From DATILL01 sp035476575 (lineage in GTDB: Bacteria; Actinomycetota; Actinomycetes; Mycobacteriales; JACQDL01), in the NCBI GenBank assembly GCA_035476575.1, contig DATILL010000152.1, forward strand, positions 5,611 to 69,610: a stretch of 64,000 nucleotides of DNA, in the 5' to 3' direction. The notes under the pieces were generated by a model that was given only the letters and a program-made list of their open reading frames with translations, had not been told where the DNA came from and did not search any database. This document shows positions 34,835 to 46,252 of this stretch, one piece after another (positions within the stretch are counted from its first letter, which is position 1; each line of letters begins with the position of its first letter). The translations under genes were made by a program, and so were the position numbers.

Positions 34835-35625
34835 CGGAGGGACCAGCCGTGGTCGATCGGGCCGATGCCGGCGCCCAGGGCGAAGCCGGCCGCGAGCGCG
34901 CCGGTGACGTAGTCCTTGGCCGCCGCGACGGCGGTGGGCAGCGGGTCGCCACGGGCCAGCCGGGCGGCGATGGCGCTGGCCAGGGTGCAGCCGGTGCCGT
35001 GGGTGTGCCGGTTGGCATGCCGGGGACCGTCGAAGCTGTGCACGGCGTCGCCGTCCAGGAGCAGGTCGACGGCGCGGTCGCCGGACCGGTGACCCCCCGT
35101 GACGAGGACGGCGGCCGGGCCGTAGGCCGCGATGGCCTTGGCCGCCCGCAGCACGTCGGCGTCGGTACGGATGGGCCGGCCGGACAGCCACTCGGCCTCG
35201 GCGATGTTCGGCGTGACCACCCGGGCCAGCGGCAGCAGCCGGGTCCGCAGCGCGTCCAGCGCGGCCGGGTCGAGCAGCCGGTCACCGTGCGTGCTAAGCC
35301 CGACCGGGTCGACGACAACCGGTGCGTCCACAGTGGACAGTGCGGCGGCGACGGTCTCGACGATGGCGGCGGAGGCGAGCATGCCGGTCTTCACCGCGTC
35401 CACCCCGATGTCGGACAGCACGCTGGCAAGCTGGGCCGCGACGGCCTCGACGGGCAGCTCCCAGCACCCCTGCACGCCGCGGGAGCTCTGCGCGGTGACC
35501 GCGGTGAGCACGCTCATCCCGTGTACGCCGAGCGCCAGCATGGTCTTCAGGTCGGCCTGGATACCGGCGCCTCCGCCGGAGTCCGAGCCGGCCACGGTCA
35601 GCACGCGGGGAGGGGCCTGCGCCAT
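34831..35625 (-). CDS. thiD: Hydroxymethylpyrimidine/phosphomethylpyrimidine kinase
   Basis: 264 residues from MAQAPPRVLTVAGSDSGGGAG. The ribokinase-like fold shows the GSDSGGGAGIQADLKT signature and the anion-hole segment THGTGCTLASAIAARLARG with the catalytic Asp region. It phosphorylates HMP and HMP-P in thiamine synthesis. thiL lies 5 kb away. No TPP riboswitch is seen upstream. Confidence 0.95.
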   Translation of the reverse strand: MAQAPPRVLTVAGSDSGGGAGIQADLKTMLALGVHGMSVLTAVTAQSSRGVQGCWELPVEAVAAQLASVLSDIGVDAVKTGMLASAAIVETVAAALSTVDAPVVVDPVGLSTHGDRLLDPAALDALRTRLLPLARVVTPNIAEAEWLSGRPIRTDADVLRAAKAIAAYGPAAVLVTGGHRSGDRAVDLLLDGDAVHSFDGPRHANRHTHGTGCTLASAIAARLARGDPLPTAVAAAKDYVTGALAAGFALGAGIGPIDHGWSLR

Positions 35626-35691
35626 GCCGTCCACGCTATCGCGGCGGCCGGCGCAGCCCCGTCGCCGTCGCCTGCGCCGTCGCCTGCCTCG

Positions 35692-38165
<2,474 letters not shown>

Positions 38166-38169
<4 letters not shown>

Positions 38170-38858
38170 GACGGCTCCCCTTCGTCGGTGCGGTGCTGGT
38201 CGGTGCGCAGACCGCGCGCCGCGAGCAGGTCGAGCAACGGTCCGGCGGCGGCGCGGATCGCGGCGAGGTCGGCAGGCCGGGGCGTGCGGTCCAGCAGCAG
38301 CGTCACCCCGGGTACCAGCCGGACGCCGGCCAGCACTGGCTCGGGCGCGGGCTCCGGCAGTGCGCCCGGCGTTGGGTCCGGCACAGGTTCTCTGCCCAGC
38401 ACAGGTTCCGGTACGGCGTCCGAAGCTGGGCCGGGCGCAGCGGTGACCTGAGCTTCGGCGCCGCGGCGCGGCACCGCGTCCGCCCAGAACCGGGCCCGGA
38501 CCGGTGCGCCGCCGGGCGCCGCGTTGGCCCGGCCGTCCGCCGTCACCCGAGCGATCTCGCGCAGCAGCTCCTCGGGTGCGCCGGCCAGCTCGGCCTGGAT
38601 CTCGGCGAGCGTCCGCCCGTCAGCCTGCCGGCGCTTGATCGCCACAATCTGGGCCAGATGCCGGTCGCCGTACAGCGCGGTCCGACCCCGCATGGCGGCC
38701 GGCCGGTCGACCAGGCCGATCGTCGCGTACCACCGGATCGAGCGCCGGTCCGGGATGTCACGCACCCGGCCGGTCGGCGCGCCGTCGTAGTCCACCGACA
38801 GCGCGGCGGCGACCCGCTCGGTGAGCTGGTCCAGCGTCCACAGGCCAACGTCATCCAT
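38166..38858 (-). CDS. MerR-family transcriptional regulator
   Basis: 230 residues from MDDVGLWTLDQL. The winged-helix domain contains RRSIRWYATIGLVDRPAAMRGRTALYG, then HLAQIVAIKRRQADGRTLAEIQ. The C-terminal half is Pro/Ala-rich with no metal-binding Cys cluster, so the effector is unlikely to be a metal bound by Cys. It is expressed with the VIT/VWFA gene and probably controls itself through the palindrome directly upstream. An alternative ATG 9 nt upstream lies inside that palindrome. Confidence 0.88.
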
Positions 38859-38861
38859 ACC

Positions 38862-38902
38862 GGCCATATTGACACTGTTAACGTAACAGTGTCAATATGG
38901 CC
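38862..38902 (-). promoter_or_regulatory. Perfect 19-bp palindrome: MerR operator with promoter
   Basis: Arms GGCCATATTGACACTGTTA (38862-38880) and its exact reverse complement (38884-38902) flank a 3-nt centre. On the minus strand it contains TTGACA (38890-38895) and CAATAT (38866-38871) 18 nt apart, an over-long spacer as expected for MerR promoters. A start about 7 nt after the -10 would fall at the ATG at 38858, so the mRNA may be leaderless. Confidence 0.8.
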
Positions 38903-38920
38903 CACCTCTCTCCGCCGAGA

Positions 38921-38996
38921 GGTCACCACAACACCGACAGGTCACCACACGGCCGGCACAGACAACGACAGGTCACCACAACACCGAGAGGTGACC
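38921..38996. repeat. Phased GGTSACC array D (2 units)
   Basis: Heptamers start at 38921/38940 and 38971/38990, keeping the 19-nt and 50-nt rule. The inner sequence is ACAACACCGACA or ACAACACCGAGA, one base different from the other arrays. The array abuts the MerR palindrome on one side and a GCTCGATGATCG 12-mer (about 39005) on the other. Confidence 0.9.
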
Positions 38997-39030
38997 ACAC
39001 GGACTGCTCGATGATCGGCAAGAATGGTGG

Positions 39031-39933
39031 CTAGTCGAAGGCGTCCGCGATGACGGCGTACCCGGCCTTGTTCGCGTGGACGTTGGGGCCGACCGGAGCC
39101 GGCGCGCACATCCAGGTCCAGGCGCAGATCCGGGCCACCGCGAGCGGGATCGCCGAGCCGCCCGGCCCGGGCACCTGGGTCGCCAGGTCGGTGGTGGAGA
39201 ACGCGCCCTGCACGTCGACGATCCGGGCGCCGTACCTCAGGTAGACCCCCGACAGCGTGGCGTTCAGGACGACGGTCAGCCCGATGGACGCCACCGCCAG
39301 CGCCTGCCCGGACGGGCCGGTGAGCCACGCCGCGAGGAACGGGTCGTAGTACGTCATCGCCCGGATCTCGACGTGGGGCGCGACCGCCCGCAGGCCAGCC
39401 ATGATCCGGGTGAGGTTGGCCGAGAGCAAGGCCAGCACCCGGACCACGCACGCCGCGTCGATGCCGGCAGGCGTGGCGCAGGGCGTGATGTCGTTCGCGC
39501 CGACGTCGATGGTGACCAGCTCGACCCGCCCGCGGTGCGCCCGCAGGAACGCCACCGCCGCGGCGAGCTGCGACCCGGCGGCGCCGTAGTCGCAGATCCC
39601 GCCGTCCAGGAGGGTGCTCGTGGTCTCGCCGGAGCAGCCCAGCTTGACGAGCCGGAGCCGGCGGTCGCTCTCGGCGAGCCGGGCGTACAACTGGTCGGCG
39701 TACCCGTCGTCAGTAAGCTGGTTGTGGCCCCCGGCGTCCGGCTGTACGCCGACCGACAGCGAGTCGCCGAGCGAGAGGTAGTACGACGCGCCGTGCCCCG
39801 CGCCGGCCGGGGCCACCGTTGGCACCGTGCCTGACACGGCGGCCGCCGGCACCGCGGCGGTGAGCAGCCCCGTGGCGGCCAGCAACACCGAGGCGACCGC
39901 CAGGACACGCGGAAACAACCGTGGGATCGACAT
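39031..39933 (-). CDS. Secreted SGNH/GDSL-family hydrolase
   Basis: 300 residues with an N-terminal signal peptide (RLFPRVLAVASVLLAATGLL, cleavage near AAAVSG). Block I YLSLGDSLSVGVQ carries the catalytic Ser. Block II has Gly in KLGCSGETT, block III has Asn in VDVGANDITPC-like context, and block V has NVHANKAGYAVIADAF with the C-terminal His. Paired Cys suggest disulfides. Similar to actinobacterial extracellular esterases/lipases. Substrate unknown. Confidence 0.9.
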   Translation of the reverse strand: MSIPRLFPRVLAVASVLLAATGLLTAAVPAAAVSGTVPTVAPAGAGHGASYYLSLGDSLSVGVQPDAGGHNQLTDDGYADQLYARLAESDRRLRLVKLGCSGETTSTLLDGGICDYGAAGSQLAAAVAFLRAHRGRVELVTIDVGANDITPCATPAGIDAACVVRVLALLSANLTRIMAGLRAVAPHVEIRAMTYYDPFLAAWLTGPSGQALAVASIGLTVVLNATLSGVYLRYGARIVDVQGAFSTTDLATQVPGPGGSAIPLAVARICAWTWMCAPAPVGPNVHANKAGYAVIADAFD

Positions 39934-40020
39934 GGTCCGAACCGTACGCCCGGATCAGGCCCGAGCCAGCCGGTTTCGACGCAGATGGCGGGACCGTCGC
40001 GAGGCGCCGGCTCCGGTGCC

Positions 40021-40977
40021 TCAGCCGAAGTGGTCCCAGCCGGGCGGGCCGGCGTACTCCTCGCCGTCCACCAGCACGCCAGCGCCCTCGACCACCCGGC
40101 CAGCCACCAGCCACCCCTCAGGCAGCGCCACGCCGGCCGGGAACGTCGCCGCCAGCGCGTGGTCCTCGCCCCCGGAGAGCACCCAGTCGAGCGGATCCAG
40201 GCCGAGCGCGCTGCCGACCTCCCGCAGCCGGGCCGGCACCTCGAAGGCCCCCGACCCCAGCTCGACCCGCACCGCTGAGAGCCGGGCGACGTGACCGAGG
40301 TCGGCAACCAGCCCGTCGCTCACGTCGATCATCGCGGTGGCGCCGAGCGTGGCGGCTTGCGGGCCGGCGGCGTACGGCGGCTCGGGCCGGCGGTAGGCGT
40401 TGACCACGGCGGCCGGCGAGCGGAACCCCCGCGCCAGCACCGCCAGCCCGGCCGCCGCCCAGCCCAGCTTCCCAGCCACCGCCACCTGGTCGCTGGGCCG
40501 CGCGCCGGACCGGGTCACCGCCGGCCGGCCCTCCAGGTCGCCGAGCGCGGTCACCGCGATGGTCAGCACCTCCGACCGGGACACGTCCCCGCCGACCACC
40601 CCGACGCGCACCAGCCCGCACTCGTCCCGCAGCCCGTCGGCCAGCCCGTCCGCCCAGTCCAGCGGCAGGTCGGGCGGGCAGGCCAGGCCAACCACGATCC
40701 CGGTCGGCACCGCACCCATCGCGGCGACATCGGCGAGGTTCTGCGCGGCCGCCTTGCGGCCCACGTCGTACGCCGTCGACCAGTCCCGGCGGAAGTGCCG
40801 GCCCTCCACCAGCAGGTCGGTGGTGACCACGACCCGACCATCGGCGGCGCGCAGCACGGCCGCGTCGTCACCCGGCCCGAGCAGGGTGAACTCGCCTGGC
40901 AGCGCGCGCGCCGTGACCCGGCGGATCAGGCCGAACTCTCCGGCGTCGGCGACGGTGATGGTCTTCCTCCCCTGCAT
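40021..40977 (-). CDS. thiL: Thiamine-monophosphate kinase
   Basis: 318 residues. The signature FTLLGPGDDAAVLRA and the segment DLLVEGRHFRRDWSTAYDVG are typical of the PurM-like ThiL fold. TAMIDVSDGLVADLGH and LSGGEDHALAATF follow. It makes thiamine diphosphate from thiamine phosphate. It is divergent from the small RAM-domain gene, with 60 bp between the starts. Confidence 0.95.
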   Translation of the reverse strand: MQGRKTITVADAGEFGLIRRVTARALPGEFTLLGPGDDAAVLRAADGRVVVTTDLLVEGRHFRRDWSTAYDVGRKAAAQNLADVAAMGAVPTGIVVGLACPPDLPLDWADGLADGLRDECGLVRVGVVGGDVSRSEVLTIAVTALGDLEGRPAVTRSGARPSDQVAVAGKLGWAAAGLAVLARGFRSPAAVVNAYRRPEPPYAAGPQAATLGATAMIDVSDGLVADLGHVARLSAVRVELGSGAFEVPARLREVGSALGLDPLDWVLSGGEDHALAATFPAGVALPEGWLVAGRVVEGAGVLVDGEEYAGPPGWDHFG

Positions 40978-41037
40978 TCGATCACTATGGGGTAAGTTCT
41001 ACCTTCCTCCCGTGTACCGATGTCGAAAGGGCTCGCC

Positions 41038-41271
41038 GTGGTCCAGGCCTACATCCTGATCCAGACCGAGGTCGGTAAGGCGGCCCAGGTGGCCCAGGAG
41101 ATCGCCGACCTCAAGGGCGTCACGATGGCGGAGGACGTGACCGGGCCGTACGACGTGATCGTTCGGGCCGAGGCACGCAACATGGACGAGCTGGGCAAGC
41201 TGGTGGTCGCGAAGGTGCAGGCGGTGCCGGGCATCACCCGCACCCTGACCTGCCCCGTGGTGCACCTGTAG
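41038..41271 (+). CDS. Stand-alone Lrp/AsnC ligand-binding (RAM) domain protein
   Basis: 77 residues from the GTG (VVQAYILIQTEVGKAAQVAQ), with GAAAGGG upstream. The alpha-beta fold contains GPYDVIVRAEARNMDELGKL and ends TRTLTCPVVHL. There is no DNA-binding domain, so it may act as an amino-acid sensor subunit or oligomerise with other Lrp proteins. Similar small genes lie near thiL and ddl in other actinobacteria. Confidence 0.88.
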   Translation: MVQAYILIQTEVGKAAQVAQEIADLKGVTMAEDVTGPYDVIVRAEARNMDELGKLVVAKVQAVPGITRTLTCPVVHL

Positions 41272-41359
41272 CCAACTACGCTGACCGCTGACCGCCCGCC
41301 AGCTCCCAGGACCACCCATCGACACCACCCGACGCCGCGCCACCCTGGTCGCCACCGCC

Positions 41360-41863
41360 GTGGCGGTGCCCGTGACGGTGCTGCTCATCCTGCTGCTCAA
41401 CCGTGGCGCGCTGACCTCGCCCGCGCCGTCCCCTCCCTCGACCCAGCCGGCGTCCAGCGGAGCGCTCGGTCCGGTGGACGTCGTCCCGCCACCCGCCTCC
41501 GCCGCGGCCGACCGGAGCTGCCCGGCGGTCATCTCGCGGCTTCCGGTCACGCTGGCTGGCCAGCGGTCGCGCCCGGCCCGGTCCAGCTCGCGGTACGTCG
41601 CCGCCTGGGGCGAGCCCCCGTTGGTGCTGCGCTGCGGGATGCCGCGCCCGGCCGGGTTCGTCCGGGCCAGCGCACTGACCGTGGTCAACGGCGTGCAGTG
41701 GTACGTCGACCCGGGCCCGGCCGCGGCGGTGTGGACGGTGGTGGACCGGCCGGTGTACGTCGAGCTCAGCGTGCCGGCGGCGTACTCCAGCGCGCCGGTC
41801 GTGGACTTGGCCAAGGACATCACGGACGCCCTGCCCGCCCGGCCCATCCACCCGGGGGGCTGA
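41360..41863 (+). CDS. DUF3515 membrane-anchored protein
   Basis: About 167 residues. A hydrophobic N-terminal segment (AVPVTVLLILLLNRG) is followed by a Pro/Ser linker. The DUF3515 core contains RSCPAVISRLPVTLAGQRSR, WGEPPLVLRCGMPRP and VEVSVPAAYSSAP-like strands, with two conserved Cys. Exported, function unknown. The GTG at 41360 is the best start, but translation may begin slightly upstream, adding basic residues before the helix. The ddl neighbourhood is conserved (Rv2980 region). Confidence 0.8.
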   Translation: MAVPVTVLLILLLNRGALTSPAPSPPSTQPASSGALGPVDVVPPPASAAADRSCPAVISRLPVTLAGQRSRPARSSSRYVAAWGEPPLVLRCGMPRPAGFVRASALTVVNGVQWYVDPGPAAAVWTVVDRPVYVELSVPAAYSSAPVVDLAKDITDALPARPIHPGG

Positions 41864-41901
41864 GGCCGCGGGAGCTGGGTCGGGTCGTCGGGAGCTGCCG
41901 C

Positions 41902-43002
41902 TCAGCGCAGGCCGGTGCCGGCCCGCAGCGCGAGCCGGACCAGCCGGTCCACCAGCTCGGGGCAGCCGAGCCCGCTGGCCTGCCACATCCGCGGGAACAT
42001 CGAGATCGGGGTGAACCCGGGCATGGTGTTCAGCTCGTTGATGGTCGGCGTGCCGTCGGCGCCGACAAAGAAGTCGACCCGGGCCAGCCCGGCGCAGTCC
42101 AGCGCGCTGAACGCCCGGGCCGCGAGCGCCCGCACCCGCTCGGTCACCTCGGTCGGCAGCTCGGCCGGGATGTCGAACTCGCAGACGTCGTCGAGATACT
42201 TCGCCTCGAAGTCGTACCAGTCGTGGTCGCTCACCACCCGGATCTCGCCCGGCAGGCTGGTGTCCGGGGGGCCGCCGTCCAGGCGCTCCAGCACGCCGCA
42301 CTCCACCTCGCGGCCGACCACCGCCGCCTCGACGAGCACCTTCGGGTCGACCTCCCGGGCGTGCGCGATCGCGGCCGGCAGGTCGGCGGCGTCCTTGACC
42401 TTGGTGATGCCGATGCTCGACCCGGCCCGGGCTGGCTTGACGAAGACCGGCAGGCCGAGCCGCTCCAGCTCCTCCTCGGTCGGCCACTGGCCCGGCCGCA
42501 CCGCCGCGTAGTCGGCCACCGGCAGCCCCGCGGCCAGCAGCAGCCTCTTGGTGAACTCCTTGTCCATCGCGGCGGCGCTGGCCAGCACACCGGACCCGAC
42601 GTACGGCGTCCCGGCCAGCTCCAGCAGGCCCTGGATGGTGCCGTCCTCGCCGTACGCCCCGTGCAGCACCGGGAAGACCACGTCCACCGCGCCGAGCAGC
42701 CGGGCCGCGCCGGCACCCGGCGAGAGGACCGACAGCCCGCCCGCGGTCGGGTCTCCGGGCAGCACCACGGCGGTGGCCGCCGTCACGCTCGGCAGCGTCC
42801 GGCCCCGGATGGCCAGCGCCGCCGGGTCGTCGTCGGCCAGCACCCACGCGCCGTCGCGGGTGATCCCGACCGGCAGGACGTCGTAGGTGTCCCGGTCCAG
42901 CGCCGCCAGCACGCTGCCGGCGGACACGCACGAGATCGCATGCTCGGTGCTGCGGCCGCCGAACACGACGGCCACCCGGATCCTGCGCGGCTGCTCGGTC
43001 AC
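41902..43002 (-). CDS. ddl: D-alanine-D-alanine ligase
   Basis: 366 residues. The N-terminal RVAVVFGGRSTEHAISCVSA and the ATP-grasp segments VFKPARAGSSIGI-like (VFVKPARAGSSIGITKVKDA), EYLDDVCEFDIP and INELNTMPGFTPISMFP are diagnostic. It makes the D-Ala-D-Ala dipeptide of peptidoglycan. The Met/Phe positions are those of a D-Ala-D-Ala rather than D-Ala-D-Lac enzyme as far as can be judged by eye. GTG starts at 43002 and 43008 are both possible. Confidence 0.96.
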   Translation of the reverse strand: MTEQPRRIRVAVVFGGRSTEHAISCVSAGSVLAALDRDTYDVLPVGITRDGAWVLADDDPAALAIRGRTLPSVTAATAVVLPGDPTAGGLSVLSPGAGAARLLGAVDVVFPVLHGAYGEDGTIQGLLELAGTPYVGSGVLASAAAMDKEFTKRLLLAAGLPVADYAAVRPGQWPTEEELERLGLPVFVKPARAGSSIGITKVKDAADLPAAIAHAREVDPKVLVEAAVVGREVECGVLERLDGGPPDTSLPGEIRVVSDHDWYDFEAKYLDDVCEFDIPAELPTEVTERVRALAARAFSALDCAGLARVDFFVGADGTPTINELNTMPGFTPISMFPRMWQASGLGCPELVDRLVRLALRAGTGLR

Positions 43003-43013
43003 GGCCACGCACC

Positions 43014-44135
43014 CTACCGGCGAGCCCGGTCGAGCGCCCGCGCGCAGTCGGCGACCAGGTCGGCGGTGTCCTCGCACCCCGCGGAGATCCGGACGAACCC
43101 GTCGGGCACGTCGTCGCCGCCCCACCGGCCCCGGCGGTCGACCGTGGTATGCAGCCCGCCGAAGCTGGTCGCCGCGGTCAGCAGCGTCGAGGCCGCGACC
43201 ATCGCGTCGGCGTGGGCGGCGTCGGGGAGCACGCAGCTCAGCACCCCGCCGAACCGGCGCATCTGGCGGACGGCGAGCGGGTACGCCGGGTCCGTGGGCA
43301 GCCCGGGGTAGCGCAGCCCGGTGACCTCCGGCCGGCCGCGCAGCAGCTCGGCGAGGGCGAGCGCGTTGGCCGCCTGCCGGGCCAGCCGCAGGTCGAGCGT
43401 GCCCAGCGAACGGTGCGCCAGCCAGGCCTCGAACGGGCCGGGGATCGCGCCGGCATGGGTGCGCCAGGACCGGATCCGGGCGGCCAGGTCGGGGTCACGG
43501 ACGCTGACGTGGCCAAGCAGCAGGTCGCTGTGCCCAGCCAGCGCCTTGGTGTCACTGGCGACCACAACGTCAGCGCCGAGGTCGAGCGGGCGCTGGCCGA
43601 GCGGCGTCGCGGTGGTGTTGTCGACGGCGACCAGCGCACCGGTCGCGTGTGCGGTGGCGACGAGGGCAGCCAGGTCGCACACGTCCAGGCTGGGGTTGCT
43701 CGGGGTCTCGACCAGCACCAGGGCGGCGCCGGCCAGCTCGTACGGCCCGACCGTGGGTGCCTGCCGGACCTCGACGCCGAACGCCACAAGCCGGACGGCG
43801 GCCAGTGGCCGGACGGCGTAGTACCCATCGGACGGGATGACCACGGTGGCTCCCGCGCGCAACACGGTGAAGAGCACCGCGGCGACGGCGGCCATGCCCG
43901 AGGCGAACACCACGGTCTCGGTGGCTCCGTCGAGCTCGGCCAGCGCCCGCTCCAGGTGGCGCCAGGTCGGGTTGTCCGGCCGGCCGTAGCCGATCGGCGG
44001 CTCGCCCGCCGGGGCCGGCTCCCCGGCCAGGTGGAACGGCGCGGCGAACACCGGCCCCGGCAGCAGCGGCGCCCCGACGACCGGGGTGGGCAGCCCGGCG
44101 CGGACACTGCGGGTGCCGTCCCCGGGCTCGCTCAT
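43014..44135 (-). CDS. Cys/Met metabolism PLP-dependent enzyme (cystathionine lyase/synthase type)
   Basis: 373 residues from MSEPGDGTRSVRAGL, with AAGGAG upstream. Fold type I signatures are visible: GYGRPDNPTWRHLERALAEL, FASGMAAVAAVLF, and the PLP-binding Lys in VASDTKALAGHSDLLLGHV. VDNTTATPLGQRPLDLGAD precedes it. Whether it acts as a cystathionine gamma-lyase, beta-lyase or gamma-synthase cannot be told from sequence. Immediately upstream of ddl on the same strand. Confidence 0.88.
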   Translation of the reverse strand: MSEPGDGTRSVRAGLPTPVVGAPLLPGPVFAAPFHLAGEPAPAGEPPIGYGRPDNPTWRHLERALAELDGATETVVFASGMAAVAAVLFTVLRAGATVVIPSDGYYAVRPLAAVRLVAFGVEVRQAPTVGPYELAGAALVLVETPSNPSLDVCDLAALVATAHATGALVAVDNTTATPLGQRPLDLGADVVVASDTKALAGHSDLLLGHVSVRDPDLAARIRSWRTHAGAIPGPFEAWLAHRSLGTLDLRLARQAANALALAELLRGRPEVTGLRYPGLPTDPAYPLAVRQMRRFGGVLSCVLPDAAHADAMVAASTLLTAATSFGGLHTTVDRRGRWGGDDVPDGFVRISAGCEDTADLVADCARALDRARR

Positions 44136-44256
44136 CCGGTCGCTCCTTCGTACCCACTCGTTCGGGCCGCTCATTCTCCTCCACTCATTCGGGCCTGGTC
44201 TCCCGGCCGATCAGCGCCTAGACCATGTCCCGGTCGCTTCGCCCCGCCCAACGAGA

Positions 44257-44363
44257 GGTCACCACACGGGCTGCGGAGACAACGACAGGTCACCACAACG
44301 CCGAGAGGTCACCACACGAGCGCCGACGACAACGACAGGTCACCACAACGCCGAGAGGTGACC
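44257..44363. repeat. Phased GGTSACC array E (2.5 units)
   Basis: Heptamers start at 44257, 44288/44307 and 44338/44357. The first lies exactly 50 nt before the second half of the next unit, so its partner half-site is lost. Forward orientation throughout, with AACGACA before the units. The array lies between gpsA and the PLP enzyme gene, which are co-directional. Confidence 0.9.
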
Positions 44364-44408
44364 ACACGGGCGCACTCGGCCGGCGCACTCAGCCGGGCGC
44401 GCACCACG

Positions 44409-45404
44409 TCATTCGGGCTTGGTCTCGCGGCCCATCAGCGCCCGGACCATGTCCCCGATCGCCTCGCCCTCGTACACCACCCGGACCACCTGCTCGGTGA
44501 TCGGCATGTCCACGCCGTGCCGCCGGGCCAGCTCCAGGATGGACCGGCAGCTCTTGACCCCCTCGGCAGTCTGCCGGGTCGCCGCGGTCACCTGCTCGAC
44601 GGTCTCGCCGCGCCCGAGCCGCTCGCCAAAGGTGCGGTTGCGAGACAGCGGCGAGCTGCAGGTGGCGACGAGGTCACCCAGCCCGGCCAGCCCGGCAAAG
44701 GTCAGCGGCTCGGCGCCGAGCGCCACCCCAAGCCGGGCCGTCTCGGCCAGCCCACGGGTGATGATCGAGGCCAGCGTGTTGTCGCCAAAGCCCATCCCCT
44801 CGGCGATCCCGCAGGCCAGCGCGATCACGTTCTTCACCGCGCCGCCGAGCTCGCAGCCGACCACGTCGGTGTTGGTGTACGGCCGGAAGTACGGCGTCGC
44901 GCAAGCGTGCTGCACGGCCACCGCCCGGTCGTGGTCCACGCAGGCGACCACCGTTGCGGCCGGCTGGCCCTCGGCGATCTCGCGGGCCAGGTTCGGGCCG
45001 GACAGCACGCAGACCCGCTCGGCCCGCACCACGGCGACCTCGCGGACGACCTCGCTCATCCGCTTGCAGGTGCCCAGCTCGACGCCCTTGGCCAGGCTGA
45101 CCAGGGTGGCGTTGGACGGGATCAGCCCGGACCAGCCGTCCAGGTTGGCCCGCAGCGTCTGCGCCGGCACGGCCAGCACCACGATGTCGGTGCCGGCCAG
45201 GGCGGCCGTCACGTCCGAGGTGACGGCAAGGCGGTCGGGCAGCCGGATGCCGGGCAGGTAGTCGGGGTTCTCCCGCTTCTCGGCGATCGCCGCGGCCAGG
45301 TCCTCCCGGCGGGCCCACAGCGCGACGTCGGTGCCGGCGTCGGCCAGCACCTTGCCGAACGCCGTACCCCACGACCCGGCGCCGAGCACCGCCGCCTGCC
45401 TCAC
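44409..45404 (-). CDS. gpsA: NAD(P)-dependent glycerol-3-phosphate dehydrogenase
   Basis: 331 residues. Rossmann motif VLGAGSWGTAFGKVLADAG at the N terminus, the segment GCELGGAVKNVIALACGIAE with the catalytic Lys, and FAGLAGLGDLVATCSSPLSRN near the C-terminal domain. It makes sn-glycerol-3-phosphate for phospholipids. The GTG start overlaps the plsC stop as GTGA, linking two steps of glycerolipid synthesis. Confidence 0.96.
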   Translation of the reverse strand: MRQAAVLGAGSWGTAFGKVLADAGTDVALWARREDLAAAIAEKRENPDYLPGIRLPDRLAVTSDVTAALAGTDIVVLAVPAQTLRANLDGWSGLIPSNATLVSLAKGVELGTCKRMSEVVREVAVVRAERVCVLSGPNLAREIAEGQPAATVVACVDHDRAVAVQHACATPYFRPYTNTDVVGCELGGAVKNVIALACGIAEGMGFGDNTLASIITRGLAETARLGVALGAEPLTFAGLAGLGDLVATCSSPLSRNRTFGERLGRGETVEQVTAATRQTAEGVKSCRSILELARRHGVDMPITEQVVRVVYEGEAIGDMVRALMGRETKPE

Positions 45405-46138
45405 GCCGGCTCCGCGCTCGCCGCCGGCTTGGGCCGGCGGTAGAACTCGGCCGGCGGGGTCTCGCCCCGGATCTCGGCGAGCTGGTCGCGGACCGCCCGC
45501 ATGACCACGTCGGTCACCTCACGCAGCAGTGCTCCGGTGACCGGCTGGTCCCGGTACGCCGACAGGTCCACCGGCTGCCCGGCCTGCACCGTGACCGGCT
45601 TGCGCCGGCCGAGCAGTCGGTACCTCTTGTTGTAGACGTCCACCGCGAGCTGCGGCCCCCACTGCGCCACCGGGATCACCGGTACGTCGGTCTCCAGCGC
45701 CAGCCGGGCCACCCCCGTCTTGGCCAGCATCGGCCACCAGTCCGGATCCCGGGTGACGGTGCCCTCGGGGTAGATCACCACGCACTCGCCGGCCCGCACC
45801 GCCGCCACCGCCGCACGCAGCGAGTCCTTGGCCTCGGCCGAGCCGCGGTACACCGGGATGCACGCGCACCGGCGCATCACCCGGCCGAGGAGGAAGACGT
45901 CGAACAGGCTGCTCTTGGCCAGGAAGCGCGGGATGCGTCCGGCGTCGTAGATGAAGTTGATGAACGACGCCGGGTCGGCGTAGGAGATGTGGTTGGCCAC
46001 CACGATGGCACCGCCGCTGGCCGGGATGTGCTCCAGGCCGCGCCACTGCTTGCGGAACAGCAGCCAGGTGACCGGGATGCACACCAGCCAGGGGATCCGA
46101 AGCCACAGGTTGAGCTTGGGATGCTTGCGACGCTCCAT
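45401..46138 (-). CDS. plsC: 1-acyl-sn-glycerol-3-phosphate acyltransferase
   Basis: 245 residues. Hydrophobic N-terminal region (LRIPWLVCIPVTWLLF), the HX4D catalytic motif in NHISYADPASF, CIPVYRGSAEAKDSL as block II, YPEGTVTRDPDWWPMLAKTG as block III, and VIPVAQWGPQ as block IV. It makes phosphatidic acid from lysophosphatidate. Coupled to gpsA. Function among several plsC paralogues is not provable here. Confidence 0.92.
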   Translation of the reverse strand: MERRKHPKLNLWLRIPWLVCIPVTWLLFRKQWRGLEHIPASGGAIVVANHISYADPASFINFIYDAGRIPRFLAKSSLFDVFLLGRVMRRCACIPVYRGSAEAKDSLRAAVAAVRAGECVVIYPEGTVTRDPDWWPMLAKTGVARLALETDVPVIPVAQWGPQLAVDVYNKRYRLLGRRKPVTVQAGQPVDLSAYRDQPVTGALLREVTDVVMRAVRDQLAEIRGETPPAEFYRRPKPAASAEPA

Positions 46139-46252
46139 GGCCACTCTCTCACCCGCGGCAGCACCGCGTAGACAACACCGCACGTACGTGGCCGCCAGCC
46201 TGCCTTGGCCGCCAGCCTGCGCCGCCAGTCTGCCTGACAGGATAGGAGCACG

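Noticed and set aside
40978..41037. TPP riboswitch upstream of thiL or thiD
   Set aside because: The thiL upstream gap is 60 bp and the thiD upstream gap is also short; no CUGAGA-type core is visible.
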